NCBI GenBank assembly: GCA_011049175.1 | Contig: DSCJ01000097.1 | Location: 1 to 32,213 of the forward strand | Direction: 5' to 3' | Source: Bacteroidota bacterium | GTDB taxonomy: Bacteria; Bacteroidota; Bacteroidia; Bacteroidales; VadinHA17 | Length of the DNA: 32,213 nt | Shown here: one piece after another, positions 24,704 to 32,146 of the stretch | How the letters are laid out: each line of letters opens with the position of its first letter | How positions within the stretch are numbered: position 1 is the first letter of the stretch | Notes under the pieces: generated by a model | What the model was told of the DNA's origin: nothing | The model's database searches: none | Seen by the model: the letters and a program-made list of their open reading frames with translations, nothing else | Program-made: the position numbers and the translations under genes

Positions 24704-25101
24704 GCGGAAAATTCCCGGCGGTAAGCTTCTTCATCTCCATAGGGTATGAATTCCGCATGGTGCGCAGGAACTACAAAACCCTCCTTGTTCCGGTGCTGTA
24801 TCCCGCACCAGTATTTTTCCGTTTCACCGATAATCTTTACCCAGTACTGCAATATCCCGTTGGCATAGCCACAATATATGCAGTTGAGCTTCTGCATGAC
24901 GTTGAGGTATTGCAACCGGTGCCGGTCAATCAGTACATACCGGCTCCGTTTCACCGCAGGTATTCCATATATGGGGAAAGAAATCCGGTGGTACAGCTCA
25001 ATCCAGAAATCGAGCAAAAACAGAAGGATTCCTGCAGGGTATATGAAAGGAAGTATGATCAGGTGCTTCAGGAACCGGTGTCGGGTTTTCAGGTATTTCA
25101 T
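24682..25101 (-). CDS. Conserved hypothetical membrane-associated protein of Bacteroidota
   Basis: This is a 139-residue protein from ATG 25101; a GTG start 12 codons upstream is possible. One long hydrophobic stretch lies near the N-terminus (KHLIILPFIYPAGILLFLLD), followed by a basic, aromatic-rich region with LQKLNCIYCGYANGILQYW and EKYWCGIQH, which contain three cysteines and conserved-looking aromatic residues. I recall similar uncharacterised proteins across Bacteroidota, but no function is established. The Cys-x-x-Cys and later Cys could bind metal; that is a guess. It converges with the OmpA-family gene and its 3' end overlaps that gene's terminator. Confidence 0.75.
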   Translation of the reverse strand: MKYLKTRHRFLKHLIILPFIYPAGILLFLLDFWIELYHRISFPIYGIPAVKRSRYVLIDRHRLQYLNVMQKLNCIYCGYANGILQYWVKIIGETEKYWCGIQHRNKEGFVVPAHHAEFIPYGDEEAYRREFSAKKTRMF

Positions 25102-25284
25102 GAGCAGTGGGTTTTTTTCCGCAATAAATCTAACCACAAGTTTTTTATCCCCAATAACCGATTATAGGATCATACGATTTGCATAAGAGACGAACATGAG
25201 GTAATTTTATCAGGATCAACGATTTTACCGCTTCGTTGACACGATTATGTTTTTTGTGCTATAAAACATCTTAATTTCTTACAC

Positions 25285-26400
25285 ATGACGTTATTCCTAC
25301 GCTTGAGCCTTGTTTTGCTCCCCATGGTATCATGCACGGCACAACCCGACATGGCCTGGGAAAAACTACACCTTCGATCAGTAATGGGTCTTCATGCCTG
25401 TAGTTCGGAACTTGAAGCGCCCGATCCCTTCGATGCGCCGGGGCCATACGGCGCCCACCACCTGCTTGACGGAGACCTTTCCACCGCCTGGTCGGAAGGG
25501 GTGGAAGGGCCCGGCCTGGGAGAATATGTCTATCTGGCAGTGGGTAATGTCTTTCCGGAAAAGCTTCATATAGCCAATGGATACCAGAAATCCCCCGGGG
25601 TGTACGAAGCGAACAACCGGGTGAAAACGATTCATGTACGTCTTTATGCCGGCTTTATGATCCCAGGTGAAGTAACCGAGGTGGAAACGGTGGTCAGGGT
25701 GCGGCCTTTTCCGCAAAACCATGTCATTCCCCTGGCCGATCAAACCGGCGTTCAGGAGTTTAACCTTCCCTTCCGGAAAGAAAAAGCGGCTGCATTTGTG
25801 AAGGAATGTCGCGGGGATTTTCTGTCTGAGTTTGCTTCTGAACTGGAAACAGTGGCTGCCTTCTCTCCTTCCGGGGAAGTTGAGCCGGAATTTAACTGGA
25901 TTGTGCAACTGGAGATAAAAGAAATCTACCCGGGCTCCCGCTGGGACGATACCTGCCTGTCGGAAGTCTGGACAGAAGAGGAAGAACAGGCCGGCAAACC
26001 ACTGAAAATTAACGAGATACGTGAAGTTTATGCCTCTGATGACGGGAATTTTATCTATGTAAAAACCAACCTGCCGGAACCGGTCATCCTGGTCGACCGT
26101 TCTGTGGAGGAAACCGGCATGGGACTGCCGGAAGAACAGCACCTGGCCCTGGCCCTGATGGATGTGAGCCCCGACAGGGAATGGGCACAGGTGGATTTTA
26201 TGGTGGGGCAGGAAGCTGAAGCCCGCGTGGAGGAAACCTCCCGGCTGTATTATGTGCCGGCCCTGCGATGGGTTGAGCCGGAAGCCTACGGGAATCCCAT
26301 GGGATTATATGGGTTCGAAGAGAAGGATGGGAAAACATTCCTGATCACCGATAAAGGAGAGACCGATCTGAACTTGCTCAGGGAGCAACTGAACCTTTGA
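25285..26400 (+). CDS. Lipoprotein with NADase-type glycan-binding (discoidin-like) domain
   Basis: This is a 371-residue protein with a lipoprotein signal peptide; the lipobox Met-Val-Ser-Cys places the lipidated Cys17. Residues about 32-130 fit the discoidin-like domain called NADase-type glycan-binding: an Ala/Ser-Ser-Leu start, HHLLDGDLSTAWSEG, GPGLGEYVYL, IANGYQKSP and ANNRVKTIHV. The later YPGSRWDDTCLSEVW also matches the usual end of that domain. The remainder (about 240-371) is Glu-rich with no recognised domain. In other proteins the domain helps bind glycans or envelope components; no NADase catalytic part is present here. The thiol peroxidase gene begins 39 bases downstream. Confidence 0.8.
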   Translation: MTLFLRLSLVLLPMVSCTAQPDMAWEKLHLRSVMGLHACSSELEAPDPFDAPGPYGAHHLLDGDLSTAWSEGVEGPGLGEYVYLAVGNVFPEKLHIANGYQKSPGVYEANNRVKTIHVRLYAGFMIPGEVTEVETVVRVRPFPQNHVIPLADQTGVQEFNLPFRKEKAAAFVKECRGDFLSEFASELETVAAFSPSGEVEPEFNWIVQLEIKEIYPGSRWDDTCLSEVWTEEEEQAGKPLKINEIREVYASDDGNFIYVKTNLPEPVILVDRSVEETGMGLPEEQHLALALMDVSPDREWAQVDFMVGQEAEARVEETSRLYYVPALRWVEPEAYGNPMGLYGFEEKDGKTFLITDKGETDLNLLREQLNL

Positions 26401-26439
26401 GCAGGTTCATCTGTTAACCCGTATAAACAGAAAAGGATT

Positions 26440-26937
26440 ATGGCAACGATTACACTTAACGGGAATCCTGTACACACAACGGGGAACCTCCCGGAAAAAG
26501 GTCAGACAGCCCCCGGTTTTACGCTGGTGAAATCAGACATGAATGATCTCACCCTGCAAGAACTGCAGGGGAAACGGGTTATCCTGAGTATTTTTCCCAG
26601 CCTCGACACGGATGTGTGTGCCGTTTCGGTGAGGAAATTCAACGAAAAAGCCGCCGGACTCGCCAACACGGTGGTGCTGGCCATTTCGAAAGACCCTCCA
26701 TCTGCTATGGGCCGTTTCTGCAGCGCCGAAGGCATCGACCGGGTCATCACCCTTTCGGCTTTCCGGAACCCATCTTTCGGAAAGGAATACGGGGTGGAGA
26801 TCACCGACGGGCCTTTCGCCGGCCTTCTGGCCCGCAGCGTGCTGGTGCTCGATGAGGAAGGGAAGGTGATCCATTCACAGCTGGTCCCCGAGATAGCCCA
26901 GGAACCCGATTATGAAGCCGCCCTGTCGGTGTTGTAA
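26440..26937 (+). CDS. tpx: Thiol peroxidase Tpx (2-Cys peroxiredoxin)
   Basis: This is a 165-residue peroxiredoxin of the Tpx subfamily, full length. The peroxidatic Cys60 is in PSLDTDVCAVSVRKF with Thr57 and Arg65, and the resolving Cys94 is in MGRFCSAEGI; these are the exact family positions. The Tpx-typical start MATITLNGNPVHTTGNLP is present. The enzyme reduces hydrogen and alkyl peroxides using thioredoxin, and it has no signal peptide, so it acts in the cytoplasm or periplasm by leaderless location as in other bacteria. It is 39 bases after the lipoprotein gene, so co-transcription is possible, and it is followed by a strong terminator. Confidence 0.98.
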   Translation: MATITLNGNPVHTTGNLPEKGQTAPGFTLVKSDMNDLTLQELQGKRVILSIFPSLDTDVCAVSVRKFNEKAAGLANTVVLAISKDPPSAMGRFCSAEGIDRVITLSAFRNPSFGKEYGVEITDGPFAGLLARSVLVLDEEGKVIHSQLVPEIAQEPDYEAALSVL

Positions 26938-26967
26938 AGGGCTTTAAATGAGAGTATTTACAAACAG

Positions 26968-27015
26968 ACCGTTTTGCCGGTACAGATCATGCCGGCGGAA
27001 CGGTTATTTTTTTTT
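26968..27015 (+). terminator. Strong intrinsic terminator after tpx
   Basis: Arms 26968-26982 and 26990-27004 form a 15-bp RNA stem including three G-U pairs, with a 7-base loop. After T-A, nine consecutive T follow (27007-27015). Confidence 0.9.
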
Positions 27016-27132
27016 CTGTTGATCAGGCCTTACAGAGCTTTCGTCAATTCTTCCGGGAAATCACTTGAAAATTACCGGGTGTTTTACGAAATTTAAACAG
27101 CTATTCCAACTCATAACTTAAAAACAAAACCT

Positions 27133-30100
27133 ATGAAAAAATCTCTACTCGCTTTTACCTTTTTGTTTTTCATCTTTTCCGCGTTTTCCCAGTCTGTTTT
27201 TATCAATGAGATCCATTACGATAATGATGGAGGGGATACAGATGAAGGGGTGGAAATTGCCGGTCCGGCCGGAACCGACCTAACCGGCTGGTCGCTGGTT
27301 GGCTATAATGGAAATGGGGAAGCGGTGTACAGCACCACGAATCTTTCGGGCACTATCCCCAACCAGATGAATGGCTATGGTACCCTGTGGTTTGCAATTG
27401 CCGGTTTGCAAAACGGCGACCCCGACGGCATTGCCCTGGTGGATCCCACCAGCAATGTGGTCCTGTTTCTGAGCTATGAAGGGGCATTTACCGCTGCTGA
27501 CGGGCCTGCCAGCGGCATGGAAAGTACGGATATCGGTGTACAACAAGCGAGCAGTACACCGATTGGTCTTACGCTGCAATTAAGTGGTGAGGGGACCGAT
27601 TATACCGATTTTACCTGGGAAGGCCCGGTGGCTGAAACCAGGGGGAATGTGAATCTGAACCAGATGCTGGGCACGGACGAAGATCCTCCTGAGTGGACAA
27701 CAGATTTCCCTGTGATGCAGAATGTTCTGGATACAAAGGGCAACCTGCATGTCAGCCTTAACGAGCCCGGCACGGTGTACTATGTGGTGCTGGCCGACGG
27801 GGCTACGGCCCCTACTTCCGAAGAAGTGAAAGCCGGGGTAGATTACGGCGGAGTAGAGGTGCTGGTGGCCGGCAGCATCGATGTGGCAGAAGCGGAAACA
27901 GAATACGTGGAAACCATTCCGGGAGCCACCCCTGAAACCCCATACGATATTTATGTGGTGGCCGAGGACAAAGCTTCTACGCCCAACCTGCAGGCTGCGC
28001 CTGTGCTGCTGGAAGTGACCACCACTGCCGGGCGTATGCTGACCATTGTGGCCCCGGAGGCAGGAGACACTTATTATGTGGGTGATGAAGTAATCTTTCA
28101 GTGGACGTCCGGGAACATTGCACACGTCATGATCGGAGGCTATGATTTCACCGGAGGGGAATACTTTTTCCTGGCGGATGAGAATACGGGCGAACCGTTT
28201 GTGATCGATGCTGCCCTGGGGCAATTTGCCTATACCATTCCCAATTTTGCTTCCACCGAACAGATCGATATCCGTATATTCGATGCAGCCGATACTACAT
28301 TCTATGATAAGGTATACCCCGTATACCTGGTGGACGAGGTGGATCCGGCCCTGTATGCCACCTATCCCGGGAACGGGGCCGTGGATGTTCCGCTGAACAT
28401 TCAGCTGGTGGCGGCTTTCGATGAGGAGGTATATGCAGGCACGGGGAATGTGGTGATCAAAAATGCCGATAATACGGTGTTCGAGAGCTTCGACATTGCC
28501 GCGGCCGGTCCGGGCGAATCGCTTGAAATTGAAGATAACCTGCTGTACATACGGGCTGCGTCTTCTTTTGCCCAGCTGAAGAAGTATTTTGTGGAAATGG
28601 ATGCAGGCGTGGTGGTCGATTTCAAAGACAATCCCTTCCCGGGTATCTCGGGCATGGACACCTGGAGCTTTACCACCACAGCCGTACCTGCGGGTATTTT
28701 CTTTGATGATTTCAATGGCACGGATCTTTCTCCGTGGGAAAATTATAATGTTTCCGGAGCCACGAAGGAATGGCATGTTTACGCCGATACCGTTGCCCGA
28801 ATGAACGGGTACGATTCGGGAGACCTGGAAGAAGACTGGCTGGTTTCCCCTGCCATTGATCTGACAAATTACACCGGGGTGTTCCTTCTGTTTGATATCT
28901 ATAAAAAATTCGGCTTCGACGATGCGGACAATTACCTCAAGCTGTTCTATTCCACCGACTTTACGGGCGATTCGGCCAACCTGGGCACAGCCACGTGGAC
29001 GGAGATCAGTTTTGACTACCCATCCTCTGAAGATACCTGGAAAAGAACGGATACCCTGGCCATTCCCGATCTGGAGACCACGGTATATTTTGCCTTCAAA
29101 TACCATTACAGCAGCGGGAACTACCGTGACTGGAGAATAGACAATTTTACCGTGGCGGGATATGCCCCGGTGGGCTCCGATGCCTCCCTGTCCGATCTGC
29201 TGGTTGACGGAACCACGGTGGAAGGGTTCGATCCGGCAAAAACCGATTATACCATGATCCTGCCGGCAGGTACCACCACGCCCCCCGAGGTTACCTTTAC
29301 CCTGAACGATCCTGAAGCCTCGGCCTATGTGACCGATGCGGCCGACCTGACCGGTGACGCTGCCGAACGCACCAGCACCGTCACGGTTACCGCTTCCGAC
29401 CAGACCACTACCCGGGTGTACAGCATCCGGTTCGATCCCATCCTGGAAGTGGCCGACCTGGCTGCCCTGAGAGCTGCCACGGATTTCACACGGGTGTACA
29501 AAGTAACGGGAGAAGTGATCGTTACAGCTATTGTGCCTTATAACAACCAGAAATACATGCAGGATGCCAGCGGCGGGATCCATGTGTTCGATGAGGACGG
29601 TGTGATTACCACCACCTACAATGAGGGCGACGGAATCACCGGACTCACAGGCACCCTGGAGGATTATTACGGCATGCTGGAACTCTTCCCCTACGAGGAT
29701 CCCGGAGCGGCTTCTTCCACCGGCAATACGGTTGACCCGCAGGTTATATCCATCAATGAATTGAACACAAATTTTGAGGATTACGAAGCCGAACTGGTGA
29801 AAGTGGAAGGAGTGAGCTTTCCTGATGCCGACGGTTCGGCGGAATTTGCCAACGGAGAGGATTATGAGATCACTGTGGGTGCGGAAAGCGCCATTGTACG
29901 GGTCCATTTCTACAACACCACGGTTACGGGAGCCGTGATCCCCGCCCAGGCCGATGTGCAGGGCATCGCCATCTGGCATTATGATGAGGCCAAGATCAGT
30001 CCGCGGTATATCGAAGATATCACCGATGTTACCTCAACGGAAAAGGTGCTGTCGGGTCAGTTGCGGATTTATCCCACTCCGGTAAGCGATATCCTGTACC

Positions 30101-30285
30101 TGGAGAATATCAGGGGCGTCAATACCCTTGAAGTGCTGGACGTAACCGGCAGCCGGATGATCATGAGAAATGTACAGGGTGAAAATGCATACCGACTGGA
30201 TGTTTCCACCCTGCCGAGAGGGATTTATTTCATCAGGCTGAATATGGATCAGGAAACCCTGGCCAGAAAAATCATCAAAAATTAG
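27133..30285 (+). CDS. Large secreted T9SS cargo protein with lamin-tail, choice-of-anchor and OB-like domains
   Basis: This is a 1050-residue protein. A signal peptide (MKKSLLAFTFLFFIFSAFS) precedes a lamin-tail domain (about 20-175; VFINEIHYDNDGGDTDEG). Then come a fibronectin-like sandwich (about 180-300), a domain starting LTIVAPEAGDTYYVGDEV (about 303-400), and a Big_5/SbsA-like Ig domain (about 408-520; YPGNGAVDVPLNIQLV). A choice-of-anchor J domain (about 521-680; FFDDFNG, DWLVSPAIDL, WRIDNFTV), a cadherin-like sandwich (about 680-770) and an OB-fold/DUF5689-like domain (about 771-965) follow. The end is a type-A T9SS sorting domain (972-1050; LRIYPTPVSDILYLEN, LPRGIYFIRL). No catalytic domain is seen. 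Lamin-tail plus OB domains usually accompany a nuclease domain; here one is encoded by the next gene. Confidence 0.92.
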   Translation: MKKSLLAFTFLFFIFSAFSQSVFINEIHYDNDGGDTDEGVEIAGPAGTDLTGWSLVGYNGNGEAVYSTTNLSGTIPNQMNGYGTLWFAIAGLQNGDPDGIALVDPTSNVVLFLSYEGAFTAADGPASGMESTDIGVQQASSTPIGLTLQLSGEGTDYTDFTWEGPVAETRGNVNLNQMLGTDEDPPEWTTDFPVMQNVLDTKGNLHVSLNEPGTVYYVVLADGATAPTSEEVKAGVDYGGVEVLVAGSIDVAEAETEYVETIPGATPETPYDIYVVAEDKASTPNLQAAPVLLEVTTTAGRMLTIVAPEAGDTYYVGDEVIFQWTSGNIAHVMIGGYDFTGGEYFFLADENTGEPFVIDAALGQFAYTIPNFASTEQIDIRIFDAADTTFYDKVYPVYLVDEVDPALYATYPGNGAVDVPLNIQLVAAFDEEVYAGTGNVVIKNADNTVFESFDIAAAGPGESLEIEDNLLYIRAASSFAQLKKYFVEMDAGVVVDFKDNPFPGISGMDTWSFTTTAVPAGIFFDDFNGTDLSPWENYNVSGATKEWHVYADTVARMNGYDSGDLEEDWLVSPAIDLTNYTGVFLLFDIYKKFGFDDADNYLKLFYSTDFTGDSANLGTATWTEISFDYPSSEDTWKRTDTLAIPDLETTVYFAFKYHYSSGNYRDWRIDNFTVAGYAPVGSDASLSDLLVDGTTVEGFDPAKTDYTMILPAGTTTPPEVTFTLNDPEASAYVTDAADLTGDAAERTSTVTVTASDQTTTRVYSIRFDPILEVADLAALRAATDFTRVYKVTGEVIVTAIVPYNNQKYMQDASGGIHVFDEDGVITTTYNEGDGITGLTGTLEDYYGMLELFPYEDPGAASSTGNTVDPQVISINELNTNFEDYEAELVKVEGVSFPDADGSAEFANGEDYEITVGAESAIVRVHFYNTTVTGAVIPAQADVQGIAIWHYDEAKISPRYIEDITDVTSTEKVLSGQLRIYPTPVSDILYLENIRGVNTLEVLDVTGSRMIMRNVQGENAYRLDVSTLPRGIYFIRLNMDQETLARKIIKN

Positions 30286-30308
30286 GAATTTTGATAAATG
30301 CATACCGG

Positions 30309-30346
30309 GAGGATGTCGGGTGCCGGCCCGGCATCCTCTTTTTTTT
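30309..30346 (+). terminator. Intrinsic terminator after the T9SS cargo gene
   Basis: GAGGATGTCGGG (30309-30320) pairs with CCCGGCATCCTC (30327-30338) with one G-U pair and a 6-base loop, then eight T (30339-30346). Its presence argues against starting the next gene at the earlier ATG 30298. Confidence 0.92.
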
Positions 30347-30381
30347 GCATCTTTGCAGAGCAAATAGGTAAAAATTCATTT

Positions 30382-31269
30382 ATGAAAAGAGGGGTGGTAA
30401 TAGCCCTGGCGATGGTCCTGTTGGTCGCCGGTTGCCGGAAACCCGATAATCCGCCGGTTCCGGATAACGGGATCGATTTTTCGGCCTGTGTGGGCGGATA
30501 CGGAACGGCGGGCTTTGAAATCGTGACCTTCAATGTGCAGACATTTCCCCGTTCAGGGTATGAAAGCGTACAGGTACTGGCTTCCCTGATACGTGAAATG
30601 GATGCCGACCTGATCGCCTTTCAGGAAGTGGCCTCGGAAGCGGATTTCGAAAAGCTGGATGAGCTGCTGGCCGGATACCGGGGGATTTTCTATCCCGTCA
30701 ATAACAGCGACTGGAACCTGGCTTATCTTTATAAGACAGCAGAAATTGCCGTGGATGAAGAAAAGACGGCTGTTTTGTTTACAGGAGACTGGTATGCTTT
30801 CCCCCGCCCCCCTTTCGAGATACACATTACCCATCTTCCCAGCGGCATTTCATCGGTAGTGATCAACAACCACCTGAAATGCTGCGGAGGAAGCGACAAC
30901 GAAGCCAGAAGACGTACGGCCTCCGATCAACTGCATGCCTATGTCCTGACGAATTATCCGGAAGTGCCGGTGATCATTCTGGGAGATCTGAACGACGATA
31001 TCATTGGGACTACGGAGGAAGAAAATGTTTTCTGGAGTTTTACGAACGACCCGGATCATTTCGCATTTACCGATATGGACATTGCGGCTGGTTCCCCTGC
31101 CCGCTGGTCGTACCCTTCCTGGCCCAGCCACCTCGACCATATCATTGTTTCCGATGAATGGTTCCCGTATGTGGATACCTGTCTGGTGTTCAAGCCCGAA
31201 GCATGCTACAGCCTGTATCCTGATGTAATTTCCGACCACCGGCCGGTTTTTCTCCGGTTAACTCAGTAG
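30382..31269 (+). CDS. Endonuclease/exonuclease/phosphatase-family lipoprotein
   Basis: This is a 295-residue protein from ATG 30382, chosen because it starts a lipoprotein signal peptide with lipobox Val-Ala-Gly-Cys18; the earlier ATG 30298 reads through a terminator. The DNase I-like fold motifs are present in order: IVTFNVQTF (Asn), IAFQEV (catalytic Glu), VVINNHLKC, VIILGDLNDD (Asp and Asn), and HLDHIIVS with VISDHRPVF (Ser-Asp-His). These are the metal and catalytic residues of EEP phosphoesterases. It probably cleaves nucleic acid or another phosphoester at the cell surface or periplasm. The gene before it encodes lamin-tail and OB domains that often accompany this nuclease fold. No terminator is evident after it. 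Confidence 0.92.
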   Translation: MKRGVVIALAMVLLVAGCRKPDNPPVPDNGIDFSACVGGYGTAGFEIVTFNVQTFPRSGYESVQVLASLIREMDADLIAFQEVASEADFEKLDELLAGYRGIFYPVNNSDWNLAYLYKTAEIAVDEEKTAVLFTGDWYAFPRPPFEIHITHLPSGISSVVINNHLKCCGGSDNEARRRTASDQLHAYVLTNYPEVPVIILGDLNDDIIGTTEEENVFWSFTNDPDHFAFTDMDIAAGSPARWSYPSWPSHLDHIIVSDEWFPYVDTCLVFKPEACYSLYPDVISDHRPVFLRLTQ

Positions 31270-31308
31270 AACCCCACAGGTAAATCCCAATACGCGGATC
31301 CCGGTTAT

Positions 31309-31437
31309 TCATCGCTGAAAAAAGCAGGTCGTTCGCCGTGGGGCGGCGAACGAAAACCGGCCTGAGGGGCCGGGTAAACGGTTTATCAGGATAAAAAAAA
31401 ATATACTGCCGTCCCTACGGGACTTATTGGAATATAT
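31309..31437 (+). repeat. Structured dispersed repeat, truncated copy C
   Basis: It corresponds to the 3' part of copy B (about 31811-31940) and lacks the long 5' hairpin. The 9-bp hairpin TCGTTCGCC / GGCGAACGA (31329-31337 and 31345-31353) is intact with a loop differing from A and B. The tail hairpin GTCCCTACGGGAC is at 31411-31423. It ends exactly where the transposase remnant begins. Confidence 0.8.
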
Positions 31438-31560
31438 TTAATGCATTGTTACTACTGATTCAATATTTTCTTTTGCTCCGGCCTTTGAAATACATCCATC
31501 TAAAATCTCCCGGACAACATCTCGTTTGAATGATTCGGTGTAATAATTATATCCTTTCAT
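31438..31560 (-). pseudogene. IS3-type transposase OrfA, N-terminal fragment
   Basis: A 40-codon frame begins at ATG 31560 (MKGYNYYTESFKRDVVREIL) and stops at 31438. The first 30 residues match the start of IS3-family OrfA helix-turn-helix proteins, which normally run about 90-120 residues and continue with a Tyr-Gly-Ile-x-Gly segment. Here the sequence diverges (IESVVTMH) and ends, so the gene is truncated. It would not be functional. Confidence 0.65.
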
Positions 31561-31600
31561 AAGTCTACGTTTTGTGTAAACCTATTTCAGGACAAGTCAC
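31438..31600 (-). mobile_element. Remnant of an IS3-like insertion sequence with one end
   Basis: Upstream of the orfA fragment the minus strand holds a sequence at 31575-31599 that begins TGACTTGTCCTGAAATAGG and ends TTTACA. This is the form of IS3/IS150-group left ends, placed the normal short distance before orfA. The right part of the element, including orfB, is absent from the window. Confidence 0.6.
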
Positions 31601-31624
31601 TCCCTTACTCCCTCACCAGGACAG

Positions 31625-31931
31625 GCCTCTGAGGGTTTTATGAGAAAAACAAGGCGGGGGAAAAAGCGCTATGGCCTGCGGAGCGATCCTGTCTGAGCCA
31701 CTGACGAGGCTTTGCCCGTCAGGGGCAAGTTTGGATCGCGGCAGGCTTTCCCCCGCCGTAGTTTTTCCATAAAAGCATCAGCAGCCGGAGGATTTTTTTG
31801 CCTGCTTTTTTCATCCCTGAAAAATGCAGGTCGTTCGCCATTGGGCGGCGAACGAAAACCAGCCTGAGGGGAGGGTAAACGCTTCATCAGACCCCCAAAA
31901 AAATATACTGCCGTCCCTACGGGACTCATTA
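31625..31931 (+). repeat. Structured dispersed repeat, full copy B with tail
   Basis: It aligns with copy A from GCCTCTGAGGG onward and extends further through a tail shared with copy C. The long hairpin spans 31636-31774: outer arms TTTTATG and CATAAAA, an 11-bp perfect stem GGCGGGGGAAA / TTTCCCCCGCC (31653-31663, 31747-31757), GCGATCC / GGATCGC (31683-31689, 31733-31739), and the apical stem CTGACG, bulged A, GGC, TTT, GCC, CGTCAG (31701-31722). Two further hairpins lie at about 31801-31830 and 31831-31855. The tail carries GTCCCTACGGGAC (31913-31925), a compact palindromic hairpin. Confidence 0.88.
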
Positions 31932-32066
31932 GGATTTATTTGATCCGTTTTTTATATCCCTTGATGCTCCTGACCGCGAAACCCTGGAAATGCATGGTTG
32001 TGGGGGATATAGGTTATGAATCTCCTGTCGAATGAACCTGCTGCGGTGATCTCCCCCGACAAACAA

Positions 32067-32086
32067 CTACGTAGGTACCAACGTAG
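32067..32086. promoter_or_regulatory. Near-palindrome, candidate operator of the antitoxin-like gene
   Basis: CTACGTAGGTACCAACGTAG is a 20-base inverted repeat with a perfect GGTACC centre and outer CTACGT/ACGTAG arms, broken by one mismatched pair. It lies 10 bases before the candidate -33 element, a place suited to autoregulation as found in toxin-antitoxin operons. Confidence 0.45.
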
Positions 32087-32096
32087 ATAACTGGCT

Positions 32097-32132
32097 TTGT
32101 TATGATATAATCAGCAATTATTTGTATATTTG
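32097..32132 (+). promoter_or_regulatory. Candidate promoter of the antitoxin-like gene
   Basis: TATATTTG (32125-32132) matches the Bacteroidota -7 consensus TAnnTTTG exactly. TTTG ending at 32099 is the nearest -33 candidate, but the gap of 25 bases is longer than the usual 19-21. The start codon follows 14 bases after the -7 box. Confidence 0.5.
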
Positions 32133-32146
32133 GAAAAAATGCTGTT

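Larger units (their letters stand above)
31932..32146. other. Intergenic region before the antitoxin-like gene
   Basis: No gene is seen. The region holds the near-palindrome at 32067-32086 and the promoter-like boxes at 32097-32132, described separately. The remainder, 31932-32066, shows nothing recognisable. Confidence 0.4.

Noticed and set aside
27580-29979. Very long antisense open frame (799 codons) opposite the T9SS cargo gene
   Set aside because: It is the mirror of a well-supported gene with signal peptide, recognisable domains and sorting tail. The antisense product has low-complexity His/Gly/Ile-rich sequence and no domain.
30298-30381. Upstream extension of the EEP nuclease lipoprotein
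   Set aside because: It would translate an intrinsic terminator (30309-30346) and bury the lipoprotein signal peptide 28 residues inside the protein.
31669-31929. Minus-strand 86-codon frame within repeat copy B
   Set aside because: It lies wholly inside the structured repeat, and its translation reflects hairpin arms and the GTCCCTACGGGAC tail. Not a gene.
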